Position numbers and translations under genes: made by a program
Origin: Terriglobia bacterium
Lineage (GTDB): Bacteria; Acidobacteriota; Terriglobia; Bryobacterales; Bryobacteraceae
Assembly (NCBI GenBank): GCA_020073145.1
Contig: JAIQFS010000004.1
Location: forward strand, 1 to 64,000
DNA: 64,000 nt
Direction: 5' to 3'
The notes under the pieces: model-generated
Told to the model about the DNA's origin: nothing
Databases searched by the model: none
Seen by the model: only the letters and a program-made list of their open reading frames with translations
In this document: positions 46,434 to 55,496 of the stretch, piece by piece
How the letters are laid out: every line of letters begins with the position of its first letter
Position numbering within the stretch: the first letter of the stretch is position 1

Positions 46434-47210
46434 ATGAGCAGGGTTTCTCGAAGGCTGTGGATCGGGGCCGGTTTGGGGCTCGCGGCCGCCGTGCCCGGCG
46501 CCGCGCAGTGGCTGAAGATCGAAACGCCCGGCATCCCGCGGCTGCCGGACGGCAAGCCGAACCTGGCCGCGCCCGCGCCGCGCACGCCGAACGGCAAACC
46601 CGACCTTTCCGGAATCTGGCAGGTCAACGGCAAGTTCCTGCAAGACATCGCAGCTGATCTCAAGCCCGGCGCCGTCCCCTACCAGCCCTGGGCCGAGGCG
46701 TTGTATAACGAACGCCGCAGCGGCACGCGTTCCATCGATGACCCGGCCGCGCGCTGCATTCCGGGCATGCCGAAACTGACCAACCTTCCCTACCCGTTCA
46801 AAATCGTCAACACGCCGGACATGCTCCTGATTCTCTCCGAGGGCTTCACCACCTTCCGGCAGATTTTCACCGACGGGCGCGCGCTGCCCAAGGATCCGCA
46901 GCCGGCCTGGCTGGGTTATTCGGTGGGCCGTTGGGAAGGCGATGACTTCGTGGTCCACACCATTGGGATCAACGCCACCACCTGGCTGGACAACGCCGGA
47001 CGCCCGCACAGCGACGCCCTCCAGATCATCGAACGCTTCCGCCGCCGCAGTTTCGGCCGGCTCGACATCGAGGTGACCTTCGATGACCCCAAGGCGTACA
47101 CCCGGCCCTGGACCGTCACCGAAGACGCGCACCTGGTTCCGGATACGGACCTATTGGAATACATCTGCACCGAGGACGAAAAAGACTATCCGCACCTGGT
47201 GGGCAAGTAG
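46434..47210 (+). CDS. secreted NGKPDLSGIW-family protein
   Basis: A 258-residue exported protein of a family that is very abundant in Acidobacteriota and has no assigned function that I know of. It has a signal-like N-terminus (SRRLWIGAGLGLAAAVPGAA), then NGKPDLSGIWQVN, CIPGMPKLTNLPYPFKIVNT, TDGRALPKDPQPAWLGYSVG, RWEGDDFVVHTIGIN, AGRPHSDALQIIERFRR, DDPKAYTRPWTV and EYICTED. TATAAT at 46420-46425 sits 8 bases before ATG 46434, suggesting a leaderless transcript. A cupin gene follows. Confidence 0.8.
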   Translation: MSRVSRRLWIGAGLGLAAAVPGAAQWLKIETPGIPRLPDGKPNLAAPAPRTPNGKPDLSGIWQVNGKFLQDIAADLKPGAVPYQPWAEALYNERRSGTRSIDDPAARCIPGMPKLTNLPYPFKIVNTPDMLLILSEGFTTFRQIFTDGRALPKDPQPAWLGYSVGRWEGDDFVVHTIGINATTWLDNAGRPHSDALQIIERFRRRSFGRLDIEVTFDDPKAYTRPWTVTEDAHLVPDTDLLEYICTEDEKDYPHLVGK

Positions 47211-47259
47211 CAGGCAGGGGTCCAGCGCGATAGGATATCTAGTGCCTCGAGGAGGAAAC

Positions 47260-47709
47260 ATGCGGCGCTTCTTGCAGGCCACCCTGGTGGTGGCGTTGTT
47301 CGTGACGTTCGGATCGGTCGGTACCGCCGATCTCAACCCGGCGGCACTGGCTTACAAGCTGCCCAGCCAGATCCAGTGGGTGGAAAGCTCCAACGGGGCA
47401 GCCACCTATAACCTGGTGGGCGACCCCGCCAAGCCGGGCTTCTATATTTACCTGAATAAGTGGCATCCGCACCACATGAGCCGTCCCCACTTTCATCAAA
47501 ACGACCGGTTCGTCACGGTCCTCTCGGGCACGTGGTGGGTCGGCACGGGGCCGAAGTACGATCCCGACAGCACGGTCCCCATGCCGGCCGGAACCTTCGT
47601 CACCCACTTTGGCAAGCAGATCCACTACGACGGCGCCAAGGATGAGGAGTGCCTGCTCGAGATCTCGGGACAGGGGCCGGCCAACTCAACACCCGCCGAG
47701 ACCAAGTAA
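47260..47709 (+). CDS. exported cupin-domain protein
   Basis: A 149-residue protein with signal peptide MRRFLQATLVVALFVTFGSV. The cupin box is HHMSRPHFHQNDRFVTVLSG with three candidate His ligands, and the second part is MPAGTFVTHFGKQIHYDG. GAGGAGGAAAC directly upstream supports ATG 47260. It is 49 bases after the NGKPD-family gene and in the same direction. Enzyme activity is unknown. Confidence 0.8.
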   Translation: MRRFLQATLVVALFVTFGSVGTADLNPAALAYKLPSQIQWVESSNGAATYNLVGDPAKPGFYIYLNKWHPHHMSRPHFHQNDRFVTVLSGTWWVGTGPKYDPDSTVPMPAGTFVTHFGKQIHYDGAKDEECLLEISGQGPANSTPAETK

Positions 47710-47722
47710 GTGGTGGGCAGGC

Positions 47723-49216
47723 TCAACGCCCGCCCCACCAGCGCGCCGAATACACAATCGCCGCCGCAGCCAGCCAACCGGCCGCATACATCGGTTCCGC
47801 GGCCCAGCGCAGCAGCGCCGAGTGCATCAACCCGAACCAGGAGAAGACCGCGGCCAGTGTGCACCACAATGCCGCGTGCCCGAACCGGCGGTCAATGATC
47901 TCGGTGACCACCGCCGCCACCACCAACACCAGGAACAGGAAGCCGTTGCCGAGCCCCTGTACGGAGGACCAGTAGATCGAACGGTTCAGCGCCGCCTGCA
48001 CCGCCGCGCTGGCGGCTGAGAGCTGCAGGGCCGGCAGCGCCGAGTTCATGGCTGCCGCCACCACCGCTCCCGCGGGCAGCACGAAGCCCAGCAACACGAC
48101 GCTCCGATATTGCGCGTCCACGCGCCGCAGGGTCGCGATGCCCACCCCGATGGACACGTAAGCGATCATCGCCGCCAGAATCGGCCACGGAAATAATTGG
48201 GCAATGAAAATGGTCAACCCGCTCACGACCACCGCCAGATACAGCACTGGTGTCCAGAAGGCAAAGCCGATGCGAGCGCCCATCGCCTTATACGGCGGCA
48301 GCACGGCATAGACCACGGGCGCGATCACGCTGCCGGCCAAACCGCAGACCAAGGTGCCGAGTCCGTCGCAGGCCAGCACGCCGCGGACGTCGTAATCGTC
48401 GCCGGCCGCGGCGGCCCCGGCCACGGAAGCGATATCCTGCAACACGTGATAGACCGCCATGGGCGCGATCACCGCGAGATACGGCACGGCCAATCCCATC
48501 GCCCGCAGCGGTTCGGTGGGAATCGCGAAGGGGCTGCTCCACGAGAACCCCGGCCACGAGGGGCGTACGTAGCCCACCGCCAGACCGACTAGAAGCGGCA
48601 CGATCCAGGCCGCCAGGAACGGCGGAATCCGCCAGCGGGTGATCGGAACGCCGCCCAGGACGCAGGTCGCCACGATGGCCAGCGCCACCAGGCCGACCAG
48701 CGGCTGATCGAACACCCGCTGCAACAGAACCAGCGCCAGGTAGCTATACATGGCCGCGCCGAAGACCGTCATCGCAGCCGGCTCTGGAATGTACCGCCGG
48801 AAGGCCTCGGCAAAGGGCGCCGCGGCCAGCTTGATGATCCCGGTCCAAGCCACCGCCGCCGCCCCCACGGCCCAGGCCCGATTGGCATCGTGGCTCTCCA
48901 GGTACACCGGCAGCATGATCGACAGCGTGTACGACAGGATCGCCGGCACGTTGTTCCCATACACGTGAGCGGTGACGTTCTGACGTCCCTCGCGCCGCGC
49001 CAACCCTAGCGCCAGCCGCACCATGCCGAGCGAGCCCACCAGGAAACCCAGCGCGTAGCCCGGCAGCAGGTGCGCCACGCTGAAAGCGGCGGGAATCCCG
49101 ACCGGCAACAACAGGAATACCGGGATGACGCTCTGGGCCAGATTGAATCCGAGGTGCGCGATGGTGGTGTCGATGTCGCCCCGCTCCAGCGCCCACCACC
49201 GTTGCGCGCTCGTCAT
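47723..49216 (-). CDS. multi-pass permease, NCS2-like
   Basis: From ATG 49216 the product has 497 residues with about 12-14 membrane helices. The N-terminal segment (GDIDTTIAHLGFNLAQSVIP) and the later GLGTLVCGLAGSVIAPVVYA recall NCS2/AzgA-type nucleobase permeases, but the match is partial and the solute is open. It starts 7 bases after the stop of the decarboxylase-like gene, so the two are co-transcribed. This may mean it carries an aromatic acid or related ligand. Confidence 0.65.
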   Translation of the reverse strand: MTSAQRWWALERGDIDTTIAHLGFNLAQSVIPVFLLLPVGIPAAFSVAHLLPGYALGFLVGSLGMVRLALGLARREGRQNVTAHVYGNNVPAILSYTLSIMLPVYLESHDANRAWAVGAAAVAWTGIIKLAAAPFAEAFRRYIPEPAAMTVFGAAMYSYLALVLLQRVFDQPLVGLVALAIVATCVLGGVPITRWRIPPFLAAWIVPLLVGLAVGYVRPSWPGFSWSSPFAIPTEPLRAMGLAVPYLAVIAPMAVYHVLQDIASVAGAAAAGDDYDVRGVLACDGLGTLVCGLAGSVIAPVVYAVLPPYKAMGARIGFAFWTPVLYLAVVVSGLTIFIAQLFPWPILAAMIAYVSIGVGIATLRRVDAQYRSVVLLGFVLPAGAVVAAAMNSALPALQLSAASAAVQAALNRSIYWSSVQGLGNGFLFLVLVVAAVVTEIIDRRFGHAALWCTLAAVFSWFGLMHSALLRWAAEPMYAAGWLAAAAIVYSARWWGGR

Positions 49217-49223
49217 CGGGCGC

Positions 49224-50216
49224 TCAGAGCTTGAAGGATTCGAGCGATTCCGGCGCAAAGATCTCCCGCGGCGTCAGCTGGCGCTGGGAGAGACCCTGCT
49301 CGTAGGAATAGCGCAGAAAGGTGCTCAAGGTGTGCTCATTCGGCTCCAGCCCGTACGGCCAGAAATCGCGCCCCATCAGTTTTTCCGTCTCCTCCAGGTG
49401 CGGCAGCAACCACGGCAGCATGAACTTCAGCACGCCACTGTCGTGCAGATCTTCGTAGACTTCTTTCTGCGCCGCCACAAAGGCCTTGGAGAGCGACTGC
49501 GCCACCCAGCGGTTCTGTTCGTAGACTTCGCGGCGGATCACCACTGTGTGCATGATGGGAAAAATGCGGGTCTTGAGATAGTACGCCTGCTCCACGGCCG
49601 GATAATCTTCGAACAACCGCCGCACCCGCCCCGAGCCGCGCGTAAAGGTAGAAGGCGCGCGGGCCGTGTACAGCGCGTCGATCTCCCCGGCGTCAATCAT
49701 CTGCGACAGCGTCTTCGTCGCCGGAATGGCTTCCGCGCGGATCTCCGGCGGAAGCGACAACGCCAGCTTCTCCGGGCGCCCCGGCTCTTCCTCGCCGCCG
49801 CTCAGATAAGTGGCGCCCGTCACGGGCACGCCATACTCATCGCTCAGAATGCCGCGGATCCACACCGGCGCCGTCATCTGGTATTCGGGATTGCCGATGC
49901 GCTTGCCGATCAAGTCTTTCGGCTCGCGAATTCCACTGCCCGCGTGGACGTAGATGCAGGAGTGCCGGAAGAAGCGGGATGGAAACACGGGGATCGCGAC
50001 AAATGGCGGATCTTCCCGGAACAGCGACAGCGTGTACGAAGACAGCGACATCTCCGCCACGTCGAACTCGCGATGCCGCAACATGCGGAAGAAGGTCTCT
50101 TCCACCGGGAGGCTCAAATAGTTCAGCTCGATGCCGTCGATGGGAACGCGTCCCTCCAGTAGCGGGCGCGTGCGGTCGTAATTCGAGCACGCCATTGTGA
50201 GCCGGAGCTTTCCCAT
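49224..50216 (-). CDS. 4,5-dihydroxyphthalate decarboxylase-like protein
   Basis: A 330-residue protein with a periplasmic-binding-like fold but no signal peptide (MGKLRLTMACSNYDRTRPLL), so it is cytoplasmic. LNYLSLPVEETFFRMLRHRE, FDVAEMSLSSYTLSL, VFPSRFFRHSCIYVHAGSGI and PEYQMTAPVWIRGILSDEYG closely match what I know of 4,5-dihydroxyphthalate decarboxylase, which removes CO2 in phthalate breakdown. Related proteins are often labelled ABC substrate-binding. No other phthalate genes are in the window, so the substrate may differ. Confidence 0.75.
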   Translation of the reverse strand: MGKLRLTMACSNYDRTRPLLEGRVPIDGIELNYLSLPVEETFFRMLRHREFDVAEMSLSSYTLSLFREDPPFVAIPVFPSRFFRHSCIYVHAGSGIREPKDLIGKRIGNPEYQMTAPVWIRGILSDEYGVPVTGATYLSGGEEEPGRPEKLALSLPPEIRAEAIPATKTLSQMIDAGEIDALYTARAPSTFTRGSGRVRRLFEDYPAVEQAYYLKTRIFPIMHTVVIRREVYEQNRWVAQSLSKAFVAAQKEVYEDLHDSGVLKFMLPWLLPHLEETEKLMGRDFWPYGLEPNEHTLSTFLRYSYEQGLSQRQLTPREIFAPESLESFKL

Positions 50217-50316
50217 GTTCGTTCCAAACAGCCTATGGCCTGGGGGCCGCGCCTGTCAAGAAGCGGAATCGAATCATGCGGTTCGCGAGGCTGTGCAGCC
50301 GGGGCCGAGCCCTGGA

Positions 50317-50322
50317 TATAAT
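50317..50322 (+). promoter_or_regulatory. -10 box abutting the ppk1 start
   Basis: TATAAT lies 5 bases before GTG 50328. Transcription would begin at about 50329, close to GTG 50328/TTG 50331, suggesting a leaderless ppk1 mRNA. The -35 region (TGCAGC, 17-base spacer) is weak. Confidence 0.45.
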
Positions 50323-50327
50323 AAAAG

Positions 50328-52805
50328 GTGTTGGACAACCGTCTCCCCCAGGCGCTCCAGGCCGGACTGGACCTCACGGACACCGGCAAACCAGCCGAGT
50401 TTAAGCAAGCCGGCACCGGTCTGTTCGTCAAGGAACGCCCGGCTTTCCAGAGCAAGCCTTCCCATTTTCTGAACCCTGAATTGAGCCTCCTTCAGTTCCA
50501 GCGCCGCGTCTTGGAGGAGGCTCGCGATGCCGGCAATCCGCTGCTGGAACGCGTCAAATTCCTCGCGATCGTGAGCTCCAACCTGGACGAGTTCTTTATG
50601 GTTCGCGTCGCGGGGCTGCTGCAACAGATCGAGAGCGGCGTGCAGGAACTGAGCATCGACGGACGGCCGCCGGGCGCGCAGCTCGAGTCCATTCGGGCCG
50701 AGGTGACGAAAATCGTCGCGGACGCCTACGAAACGTATCATGAGGACGTGATGCCGGCGCTGGCCGCCGCCGGTATCATCCTCGCGGATTACGAATCGCT
50801 GAATCCCGGGCAGCGGCTGCATCTGGAAACCTACTTCCGGGAAAGCATCTATCCGGTGCTCACGCCACTGGCATTCGACCGCGGGCGTCCTTTCCCCCAC
50901 ATCTCGAACCTGAGCCTGAATCTGGCGGTCGTGGTCCGCGATGCGGAGGGCGCCGAGCACTTCGCCCGGGTCAAGGTGCCCGACAGCATCAATCCACTCG
51001 TGCGGGTCACGACGGATTCCGATCGAGCCGGCGCGGCCGCGTTCGTCTGGATCGAGGAAGTGATCCGGGCCAATCTCCACTTTCTCTTTCCGGGATTGGA
51101 CATCGTGGAGGCGCACCCGTTCCATGTCACGCGCGACGCCGAGGTTGCCATCAAAGAGATCGAAACCGATGACTTGCTCGCCACCATCGAGGAAGCCGTG
51201 TGGCAGCGCCGCTTTCGCGACGTGGTGCGCCTGGTGGTCAACGCCAGGATGCCCGAAGACCTGCTCGAAATCCTTTCGAGCAACCTGGAGATTGAGCCCT
51301 CGAGCGTCTATCGCGTGGACGGCCCCGTGAATCTGGGCCGGCTGCGCCAGCTAACCGGCCTCGAACGCCCCGATCTGAAAGACCGGCCCTTCTTGGCCTA
51401 CGCTCCGGTGCTGACCAAGGAGGAGGACCTTTTCGCCGCCATCCGGCAGGAAGACATTCTTCTCCACCATCCGTTCGACTCGTTTCAGCCTGTGGTCGAT
51501 TTTCTGCAGCGCGCCGCCCGTGACCCGGCGGTGCTGGCCATCAAGATGACGCTCTACCGGCTGGGGCGCGATTCCCCGGTGGTGGAGGCCCTGCTGGAAG
51601 CCGTCAACCGCGGAAAGCAGGTAGCCGTGGTGGTCGAGTTGCAAGCGCGCTTCGATGAGGAAAGTAATATCGAATGGGCGCGCGCTCTCGAACGCGAGGG
51701 CGTGCACGTGGTCCACGGTCTGCCCGGGCTTAAGGTCCACTCGAAGGTGGCGCTGGTGGTGCGGCGCGAAGGCGACGTGATTCGCCGTTACCTGCATCTG
51801 GCATCCGGGAACTACAATCCCACGACGGCCCGTCTCTACACCGACATTGGAATGTTCACCTGCGATCCCGGCATCGGCGGCGACGCGACGGCTCTCTTCA
51901 ACCACCTGACCGGATACTCCAGCAAGCATGAGTTCAACCAGTTGCTGGTCGCGCCCCTGAACCTGAGACAGCGCCTGACGGAGTTGATCGAACGCGAAAT
52001 CGAGTTTCAGCGGTGCGGCTGGAGCGGCCAGCTCATCTTCAAGATGAATGGCCTGGACGATCCCGGCATGATCCGGCTGCTCTACCAGGCTTCCCGGGAA
52101 GGCGTCCGCGTCAACCTGCTGGTGCGCGGCATCTGTTCGTTGCGGCCCGGCGTTCCCGGGCTCAGCGACAACATCCGAGTGACCAGTATCGTCGGGCGCT
52201 TTCTGGAGCACAGCCGGATTTACTGGTTTCGGAACGGCGGCAACGAGGAAATCTACCTGGGAAGCGCCGATCTGATGCCGCGAAATCTCAACCGCCGCGT
52301 CGAAGTGCTCTTTCCGGTCCGTTCGGCGCGTCTGGTGGCTCGCGTACGCGATGAGATTCTCCATCCCTATCTTGCGGACGATGCCAACGCGCGCCAGATG
52401 CGCGGGGATGGTAGTTATACGCCGAAGCCCCGACACGGCGGCTTCGACAGTCAGGCCCGGTTCCTGGCCCAGCGCGCTCGACCGGTAGCCCCTGACCGTG
52501 GCGCGGAGGCACGAAACGGCGACGGCCTGCCGGATCTTTTTACGAACGAGACTGTCGATGACGAAAGTCCGTCGGAGCCATCCGGGAAGATCGCGCCCAA
52601 CGGGTTGAAGACCGCCCTCGCTTCGAAAATTGCCGATCTCGACGTATCCCGGCAGCTGGGGGACCTGCGATCGATCACACGGGCGGTTAAGGATGACGCC
52701 AATGCCTGGACCGGCTGGCCCCCGGAAAAAGCTCGCATGACCCGGTTGCTCGAGCAGGGTCTCTCGACCATCGTCACCAAGGGCAAAAATGGCAGCGATC
52801 GCTGA
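50328..52805 (+). CDS. ppk1: polyphosphate kinase 1
   Basis: Reversibly transfers the ATP gamma-phosphate to polyphosphate. The 825-residue product has the N-domain start (FLNPELSLLQFQRRVLEEAR), the head domain, and the phospholipase-D-like C-domains. The autophosphorylated His lies in LPGLKVHSKVALVVRR and the second catalytic His in VGRFLEHSRIYWFRNGG. The last ~110 residues (after HPYLADDANARQMRGDGSY) extend past the usual end and are polar, of unknown role. The start is GTG 50328 or TTG 50331, with no clear ribosome-binding site. Confidence 0.94.
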   Translation: MLDNRLPQALQAGLDLTDTGKPAEFKQAGTGLFVKERPAFQSKPSHFLNPELSLLQFQRRVLEEARDAGNPLLERVKFLAIVSSNLDEFFMVRVAGLLQQIESGVQELSIDGRPPGAQLESIRAEVTKIVADAYETYHEDVMPALAAAGIILADYESLNPGQRLHLETYFRESIYPVLTPLAFDRGRPFPHISNLSLNLAVVVRDAEGAEHFARVKVPDSINPLVRVTTDSDRAGAAAFVWIEEVIRANLHFLFPGLDIVEAHPFHVTRDAEVAIKEIETDDLLATIEEAVWQRRFRDVVRLVVNARMPEDLLEILSSNLEIEPSSVYRVDGPVNLGRLRQLTGLERPDLKDRPFLAYAPVLTKEEDLFAAIRQEDILLHHPFDSFQPVVDFLQRAARDPAVLAIKMTLYRLGRDSPVVEALLEAVNRGKQVAVVVELQARFDEESNIEWARALEREGVHVVHGLPGLKVHSKVALVVRREGDVIRRYLHLASGNYNPTTARLYTDIGMFTCDPGIGGDATALFNHLTGYSSKHEFNQLLVAPLNLRQRLTELIEREIEFQRCGWSGQLIFKMNGLDDPGMIRLLYQASREGVRVNLLVRGICSLRPGVPGLSDNIRVTSIVGRFLEHSRIYWFRNGGNEEIYLGSADLMPRNLNRRVEVLFPVRSARLVARVRDEILHPYLADDANARQMRGDGSYTPKPRHGGFDSQARFLAQRARPVAPDRGAEARNGDGLPDLFTNETVDDESPSEPSGKIAPNGLKTALASKIADLDVSRQLGDLRSITRAVKDDANAWTGWPPEKARMTRLLEQGLSTIVTKGKNGSDR

Positions 52806-52826
52806 GCCGCCCCCTCTGTTGCGCCG

Positions 52827-53033
52827 TCACGGCCGTCGGATCAATTCCTCGGTGAGGGGGAAGGTGACGAGGGAGGTTCGGGTTTCCCCGCGGGCCAGCA
52901 TCGCCCGGCGTCCCTCTTCAATTTGCTGGGCCTGCCGCCCGCTGGTGGAGCGGGTGCTTTCATGGATTTGCTGGCCCCGCCGGGAGAATCGGATGTACCA
53001 GTATTTCGACCGGGCCCTTCGGTAGATCGTCAT
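52827..53033 (-). pseudogene. N-terminal stub of a phage-type integrase
   Basis: A 68-codon frame begins TIYRRARSKYWYIRFSRRGQ, continues QIHESTRSTSGRQAQQIEEG and then ends. This is the Arm-DNA-binding start of tyrosine recombinases: basic N-terminus, W-Y-I-R-F strand, E-S-T-x-T-x-x-x-A turn. The SAM-like and catalytic domains are missing. It is convergent with ppk1, ending 21 bases after it. It is a truncated gene or remnant of an integration event. Confidence 0.55.
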
Positions 53034-53175
53034 TTTGGGGAGAGGAGCATAGGGGAACGGCCGGAGCGACTAGTTTTCGACGGATCTGCTGCCGGCCGCG
53101 TACTGGTACGCCAGGACTGGGCGAGTTGACAGCGAAGAATCAGCGGGAGTATACACGAGGGACAGGGGTCACAAC

Positions 53176-53865
53176 GTGAGAGAGCTTCTGATCGGTCTGT
53201 CGATCGCCGCGGCCGCCCTGGCGGCGGACATTCCACGATTGGCGAACGGCAAGCCGGATTTTAATGGAGTCTGGCAGCGGCCGTATGTTCCCGACATGTC
53301 GCGCAGCGGCAAAAACCAGCAGGGACCCGGAACCCTTCCGTTCACGCCCCGGGGCGCCGAAATCTTCAAGAACTACGACGTCTCCAAGTTCGACTACACC
53401 GGACACTGCCTGCCCGCCGGCTTGACGCGCTCCATGAACTCACCCTTCCCCATCGAGATCGTGCAGACTCCGGTGCGCGTGGCGATCCTCTATGAAGCCT
53501 GGAACCTGTTCCACGTGATTCCCACCGATGGGCGCTCCCCCAGCAAGGATCCGGACCCCACGTGGATGGGCAGTTCGGTGGGCAGTTGGGACGGAGACAC
53601 CTTGGTCATCGACACCGTCGGCTTCAACGATAAGACCAACCTGGATACCGCCGGTCACCCGCATAGCGACCAACTGCACGTGATCGAACGTTTGACCCGT
53701 ACGGACGCGACCCATGTGGCGTACGAGATCACAATCAGTGATCCGAAGGTCTACTCCGAGCCATGGAAGAACAATCGCGTCTTCACCCTGCGGCCGGATT
53801 GGGAAATCATGGAGTATTCCTGCGAGGAAAACAACAAGGACTTGCAGGAAGGCCACATCAAGTAA
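53176..53865 (+). CDS. secreted NGKPDFNGVW-family protein
   Basis: A 229-residue member of the same family as 46434-47210. Signal peptide MRELLIGLSIAAAALAA, then LANGKPDFNGVWQRPYV, CLPAGLTRSMNSPFPIEIVQ, TDGRSPSKDPDPTWMGSSVG, SWDGDTLVIDTVGFNDKTNL, AGHPHSDQLHVIERLTR, SDPKVYSEPW and EYSCEEN. It starts with GTG 53176. A small Cys-rich protein gene begins 2 bases after its stop. Confidence 0.82.
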   Translation: MRELLIGLSIAAAALAADIPRLANGKPDFNGVWQRPYVPDMSRSGKNQQGPGTLPFTPRGAEIFKNYDVSKFDYTGHCLPAGLTRSMNSPFPIEIVQTPVRVAILYEAWNLFHVIPTDGRSPSKDPDPTWMGSSVGSWDGDTLVIDTVGFNDKTNLDTAGHPHSDQLHVIERLTRTDATHVAYEITISDPKVYSEPWKNNRVFTLRPDWEIMEYSCEENNKDLQEGHIK

Positions 53866-53867
53866 GC

Positions 53868-54077
53868 GTGGCCCCGCTCCCGCCTGCCTCTCCATCGCAA
53901 CCAAGCATTGGCCTCTGCGCCGATTGCGTTCACGCCCGCGTGGTGCGATCCGACCGCGGGAGCACGTTTTACCGCTGCGCGCGCGCCTCGACCGATCCGG
54001 CCTTTCCCAAATATCCGCGCCTGCCCGTGCGGGAATGCGCCGGGTACGAGACGGTTCCGTCACCGGCTTGCCGTTGA
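53868..54077 (+). CDS. small cysteine-rich protein, function unknown
   Basis: A 69-residue product from GTG 53868. The first ~17 residues are Pro/Ser-rich. The core GLCADCVHARVVRSDRGSTF continues to YRCARASTDPAFPKYPRLPV and ends RECAGYE. Two Cys-x2-Cys/spaced Cys pairs suggest a small metal-binding knuckle. I recall near-identical short proteins scattered through Acidobacteriota genomes without a known role. It follows the NGKPD-family gene by 2 bases and precedes a serine hydrolase gene. Confidence 0.6.
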   Translation: MAPLPPASPSQPSIGLCADCVHARVVRSDRGSTFYRCARASTDPAFPKYPRLPVRECAGYETVPSPACR

Positions 54078-54131
54078 AGCTCCGTTTGATATAGCATGAG
54101 CCCAATCCCGGCGCACCAGGAGGCGCATGGC

Positions 54132-55403
54132 ATGAAACTTCGAATCCCGGCGAACACCGCCCGAACCGTTCTCTTCGTCGCGCTGCTGGCACTTCCCCTG
54201 GCCGCTGCGTCCATTCAGTCCGCCAAACCGGAAGACGTCGGCCTCTCCAGCGAACGTCTGCAGCGGATCCACGAAACCGTGCAGCGCCACATCGACGCGC
54301 ACGATATCGCCGGCGCGGTCACGCTGGTGGCTCGCAAAGGCCGCGTCGCCCACTTCGAGGCGCAGGGGCTCATGGACCTGGATTCGAAAAAGCCCATGAC
54401 CAAAGACGACCTCTTCTGGATCGCCTCCATGTCCAAACCCATCACCGGCACGGCCATCCTGATGCTGATGGAAGAAGGCAAAGTGCGGCTGACCGATCCG
54501 GTGTCGAAGTTCATTCCGGAATTCCGAGGGTTGAAGGTGGCGGTGGTGGAGGAACGCAACGGTCGCGGTGGCGCAGCTCCCGGTGAGCCGCAGTTCTACA
54601 CCGTACCGGCAACGCGCGAGATCACCATCCGCGACCTGCTCACCCACACGTCCGGTCTGGTCAGCGGCGGCCCCGCCAGCCGCGTCGAATCGGAGAAAAT
54701 TGCGCGCAAGCCCGGCGAGACGCTGGCCGAGTACATCCCGCGGCTGGGCGCGGTGCCGCTCGACTTCCAGCCCGGCACGCGCTGGAGCTACAGCCCCAGC
54801 GCCGGGTTTGACACGCTGGGCCGTATCGTCGAGATCGTCTCCGGCCAGACCTTCGATCAATTCCTCCGCCAGCGCATTTTCGAACCGCTCGGCATGAAAG
54901 AGACGTTCTTTCATCCTTCCGACAACTACCTGCCGCGCGTCGCGGTCACTTATCGTCGCGCGGACAACTCCCTCGAAAAAGTGGATATGCAGGCCCGGCT
55001 GAACAACACCACGTACTTCTCCGGCGCGGGCGGACTCATGACCGACGCGGAAGACTACCTGCAGTTCGGTCAGATGCTGATGAACGGCGGCCAGTGGAAC
55101 GGCAAGCGTCTGCTCGGCCCGAAGACGGTGGAGTTGATGTCCTCGGTGCACGCGCCCGATACGCTTCCAGGACGCCGGAAGGGGTTGAGCTTCGGGCTCA
55201 GCGTGCAAGTGGTCAGCGACCCGATCGCCGCCGGGTATCGCGTTTCCGAAGGCAGCTTTGGCTGGGATGGCGCGTTCGGCACCCACTTCTGGGTGGACCC
55301 CAAGGAGAAAGTGGTCGGCATCCTCATGATCCAGACCAACAATCCCAACCGGGAACTCGACCGCGATTTCGAAAACGCCGTGATGCAGGCGATGGTGGAA
55401 TAA
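54132..55403 (+). CDS. secreted serine hydrolase, beta-lactamase/class C family
   Basis: From ATG 54132 (AGGAGG 8 bases upstream) the product has 423 residues with signal peptide MKLRIPANTARTVLFVALLA. The catalytic S-x-x-K is in WIASMSKPITGTA, YSP in WSYSPSAGFDTLG serves as the Y-x-N-like element, and LLTHTSGLVSGG is a family hallmark. Such enzymes include esterases, D-aminopeptidases and transpeptidase-like hydrolases; the substrate is unknown. Confidence 0.88.
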   Translation: MKLRIPANTARTVLFVALLALPLAAASIQSAKPEDVGLSSERLQRIHETVQRHIDAHDIAGAVTLVARKGRVAHFEAQGLMDLDSKKPMTKDDLFWIASMSKPITGTAILMLMEEGKVRLTDPVSKFIPEFRGLKVAVVEERNGRGGAAPGEPQFYTVPATREITIRDLLTHTSGLVSGGPASRVESEKIARKPGETLAEYIPRLGAVPLDFQPGTRWSYSPSAGFDTLGRIVEIVSGQTFDQFLRQRIFEPLGMKETFFHPSDNYLPRVAVTYRRADNSLEKVDMQARLNNTTYFSGAGGLMTDAEDYLQFGQMLMNGGQWNGKRLLGPKTVELMSSVHAPDTLPGRRKGLSFGLSVQVVSDPIAAGYRVSEGSFGWDGAFGTHFWVDPKEKVVGILMIQTNNPNRELDRDFENAVMQAMVE

Positions 55404-55496
55404 CTCCCTGGACATGCGTCGCAGGCCGGCTGGGCGATTCCTTTCTCCATCCACTGGCGACTCCGCCGGACGTCGTAAACTACAGGTGCAGCGTCC

